7,733 nucleotides of DNA, from NCBI GenBank assembly GCA_031254795.1, contig JAIRTS010000268.1, positions 1-7,733 of the forward strand, written 5' to 3'. Position numbers and translations under genes: made by a program. Positions 6,391 through 7,733 of this stretch are shown here, one piece after another; position 1 is the first letter of the stretch, and each line of letters starts with the position of its first letter. The notes below the pieces were generated by a model. That model did not search any database. It was not told the origin of the DNA and saw only the letters and a list, made by a program, of their open reading frames with translations. The DNA comes from Treponema sp. (GTDB taxonomy: Bacteria; Spirochaetota; Spirochaetia; Treponematales; Breznakiellaceae).

Positions 6391-7120
6391 TGGAGGCTGT
6401 TCCAAAACCAACCCGGCAATCATACACGTCCGCATGGCTGATTTTGATATAACAACCCCGCTCTGATTGAACCGTAAATTTCATGCGCTCCCCATCGCGG
6501 CGCATCCCGTTCGTGTGATCTGGCGCCGCGCTAAAACGGAAGGGGTTGTCCAAATATGGCGCAATTTCCCGTTGCTACCGCTCGAAACTCTGCTCACTTT
6601 GGCATCTTCCGAAACGGGAAGAAGCGAGAGGTTCCACCGCTTAATCTCCCGGCCCGAAACAATAAATCTGCTTGAACCCAAGATGGTTCCTGACGCTGAG
6701 GTCAAAACCGGTTGGAGGCGCACCTCCACTCTCCCGCCATCAAGGATAACGTAATATCCTTCTATGTGAGCCTTGGCAATTTCGTTTTTTCTGGCGCCGG
6801 CACGGTGTTTGGCGTCCCGCCACAACGCGCTTTCCGCGTTCCGGTCATCAGGCGCCGTGAGAAATCAACGACCGATGGATACCCGAAGGGGACGATCCTT
6901 CCTTATGGAAATATTTATTTTGTCCGGAATGTTTTTGCCCATGTCGTATACCGTCCTGTCAATCACAATGTCCAGATTGTAAATGTCCACCGATGGAGGG
7001 ATTAGTTTTCCGGCGCCTTCGCCGGTTTCAAGTAATCAAGGCCAGTTTCGGCGACCTCGCGCATACGTCCGTAACAAGAATCAGCGTCGCCAGAAGCAGA
7101 AAACGAAAAACGACTTTTAT
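6341..7120 (-). pseudogene. Broken exported protein, CsgG-like/DUF4384-type (several frameshifts, lost start codon)
   Basis: Five minus-strand pieces in changing frames read as one eroded protein. (1) From 7120: a signal peptide, KVVFRFLLLATLILVTDVCA, ending at TGA 7030. (2) VAETGLDYLKP, ending at TAA 7004. (3) VDIYNLDIVIDRTVYDMGK and on to TGA 6867. (4) A long piece to TGA 6483 with HIEGYYVILDGGRVEVRLQP, then SGTILGSSRFIV. (5) LDNPFRFSAAPD and MKFTVQSERGCYIKISHADV, with LFPP near the end, stop at 6341. Pieces 1-4 resemble CsgG/FlgO-like treponemal proteins and piece 5 resembles DUF4384, recalled by pattern rather than by search. The expected start is ATA (7120-7118) instead of ATG, although AAGGA sits 7 bases before it. 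The total is shorter than I would expect, so internal deletion is likely. Being a pseudogene is well supported; the family is moderate. Confidence 0.65.
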
Positions 7121-7413
7121 ACCATATTCCTTAAAATTTCGATTCCAGAACGCGACGCGCTCCCATTCCTATAAATCCACGGCCCAAAAAAACACTTGTC
7201 GAAAGAATAACCCACAGTTACACCGTATTCACTCAGGTCATGTTCATCTTTCAGAAAATCGGCGCCGATGCACATTGTTTCGTCATCTCAATCAAATGGG
7301 ACGTTAAACCCCAGATTTACCTATATTTATCGACCCTTTGCTGTTCCGCGGCCAGTCGGCGACAAGGGCAGATCCGTTCGCAAACCCCGCGCGTTGAGAA
7401 GCCATAAAACAGA
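7117..7413 (-). pseudogene. 3' remnant of an unknown gene preceding the CsgG/DUF4384-like pseudogene
   Basis: From 7287 to the stop at 7119-7117 the minus strand encodes about 56 protein-like residues, including DDETMCIGADFLKDEHDL and YGVTVGYSFDKCFFGPWIYR. Upstream in the same frame VNLGFNVPFD is cut off by TGA at 7290-7288. Before that, a shift of frame near 7320 appears to join it to NGSALVADWPRNSKGSINIG (about 7395-7335). The alternating pattern and the phrase GVTVGYSF suggest beta strands of an envelope protein, but I do not recognise the family. Its stop codon overlaps the lost start codon of the next pseudogene (ATAA), as though both derive from an ATGA overlap. This indicates a former two-gene operon. 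The upstream boundary is uncertain. Confidence 0.5.
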
Positions 7414-7420
7414 CGAAGGC

Positions 7421-7603
7421 TGTGGCGCCAGACACTCGCGCGCTGCCTGACGGAGACCGCGGCGCCCCCTTTCAAACAACGCCCCGTGTGAAGTCTGTGT
7501 CAGACGAAACCTGTGTGGTGACAGACACTCTTCATGGTGACAGACACCGCGCCGCCTGACGGGGACAGCGGGACTTCCTCTGAAGTCTGTGGTGCCAGAC
7601 ACT
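7421..7603. repeat. Cluster of short interspersed GGTGNCAGACAC repeats
   Basis: Four copies of a 16-base motif with consensus TGTGGTGMCAGACACT: 7421-7436 (one mismatch, GGCGCCAGACACT), 7514-7529, 7533-7548 (CATGGTGACAGACACC) and 7588-7603. Copy 3 is an imperfect palindrome, GGTG-ACAGA-CACC. The motif is embedded in a larger imperfect unit present twice. Each unit begins with CGCYGCCTGACGG (7441 and 7551), has TGAAGTCTGTG (7488-7498 and 7581-7591), and ends in the motif. No gene of believable quality crosses it. Similar GTGTCTGGCACC motifs occur in many copies between genes of diverse bacteria, sometimes with REP-type transposases; that link is from memory. The repeats here look like dispersed palindromic elements, not CRISPR, because spacing is irregular. 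Confidence 0.7.
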
Positions 7604-7624
7604 TTTATCGTACTACAGTCATAG

Positions 7625-7641
7625 AACAGGCTGTGCCTGTT
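7625..7641. other. Perfect hairpin at the end of the partial right-edge gene
   Basis: AACAGGC (7625-7631), loop TGT, GCCTGTT (7635-7641): a perfect 7-base stem with a 3-base loop. It overlaps the stop codon (7642-7640) of the right-edge minus-strand frame. Neither side has a T-run, so it is not a convincing intrinsic terminator; it could be part of the neighbouring repeat cluster. Confidence 0.45.
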
Positions 7642-7733
7642 AGACGATGACGATGTGTTGGATGTCGCTCCAAGGACCAAGCCTCCCCTTTTCGTTCTGC
7701 CAACGCGCCGCACAGGAAAGATACTTGGCGCGG
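7640..7733 (-). CDS. 3' end of unknown protein, runs in from right edge
   Basis: The last 30 codons before TAA (7642-7640), translated on the minus strand, give RAKYLSCAARWQNEKG followed by RLGPWSDIQHIVIV. Of the three minus-strand frames this one looks most like protein. A C-terminal RWxNxxGxxGPWS ending in a hydrophobic strand is a pattern I associate with spirochete hypothetical and surface or tail-type proteins, but this is recollection only. No function is assigned. It may itself be decayed, given the two pseudogenes and repeats next to it. Confidence 0.35.
   Translation of the reverse strand, partial: RAKYLSCAARWQNEKGRLGPWSDIQHIVIV

Noticed and set aside
6993..7307. Plus-strand frame of 104 codons through the decayed region
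   Set aside because: The minus strand here carries signal-peptide and protein-like pieces; the plus-strand product is basic and featureless.
7421..7603. CRISPR array
   Set aside because: Repeat units are short (about 16 bases), imperfect and irregularly spaced (93, 19 and 55 bases apart), with no spacer pattern and no cas genes.
7327..7713. Minus-strand frame of 128 codons through the repeat cluster
   Set aside because: It reads through all repeat copies and in a different frame from the more protein-like right-edge piece; its Arg/Ser-rich product looks like repeat translation.

Overview
The window looks like the chromosome of a treponeme-type spirochete. The basis is the close match of HprK and of the short omega subunit to my recollection of treponemal proteins, plus a base composition that looks roughly balanced (GC was not computed). 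A host-associated, genome-eroding lineage such as a termite-gut Treponema would fit the two decayed genes at the right end, but the species is inference.

Layout. Positions 1-733 (minus strand) hold rpoZ (RNA polymerase omega) followed by the 5' half of miaA (tRNA A37 dimethylallyltransferase), which runs off the left edge. Positions 734-1170 hold the rpoZ promoter, about 360 bases without a convincing gene, and the hprK promoter. Positions 1171-4314 (plus strand) form a compact operon: hprK, ptsH and an NtrY-like membrane histidine kinase, joined by overlapping junctions. Positions 4322-5695 (minus) hold a class II CCA-adding enzyme, convergent with the kinase. Positions 5734-6390 (plus) hold thiamine pyrophosphokinase, divergent from cca. 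Positions 6341-7733 are accessory and decayed: a broken lipoprotein-like or secreted gene of apparent CsgG/DUF4384 type, the remnant of the gene before it, a cluster of short GGTGNCAGACAC repeats, a perfect hairpin, and the last 30 codons of an unknown minus-strand protein.

How the genes work together. HprK phosphorylates Ser46 of HPr, and both HPr target residues are intact here, so this is a metabolic sensor pair without sugar-transport PTS genes nearby. The co-transcribed kinase links it to a two-component pathway whose response regulator is not in the window. miaA and cca both act on tRNA maturation, rpoZ on transcription and thiN on the TPP cofactor.

The most notable pattern is in the promoters. 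The four genes that head transcripts (rpoZ, hprK, cca, thiN) each have a good sigma-70 promoter whose -10 box ends only 6-9 bases before the ATG, with no proper Shine-Dalgarno sequence between. ptsH, inside the operon, has a strong one. This predicts leaderless or nearly leaderless mRNAs. Second, the kinase reading frame does not connect to its natural ATGA-overlap start codon: one missing base near 2437-2439 would explain it.
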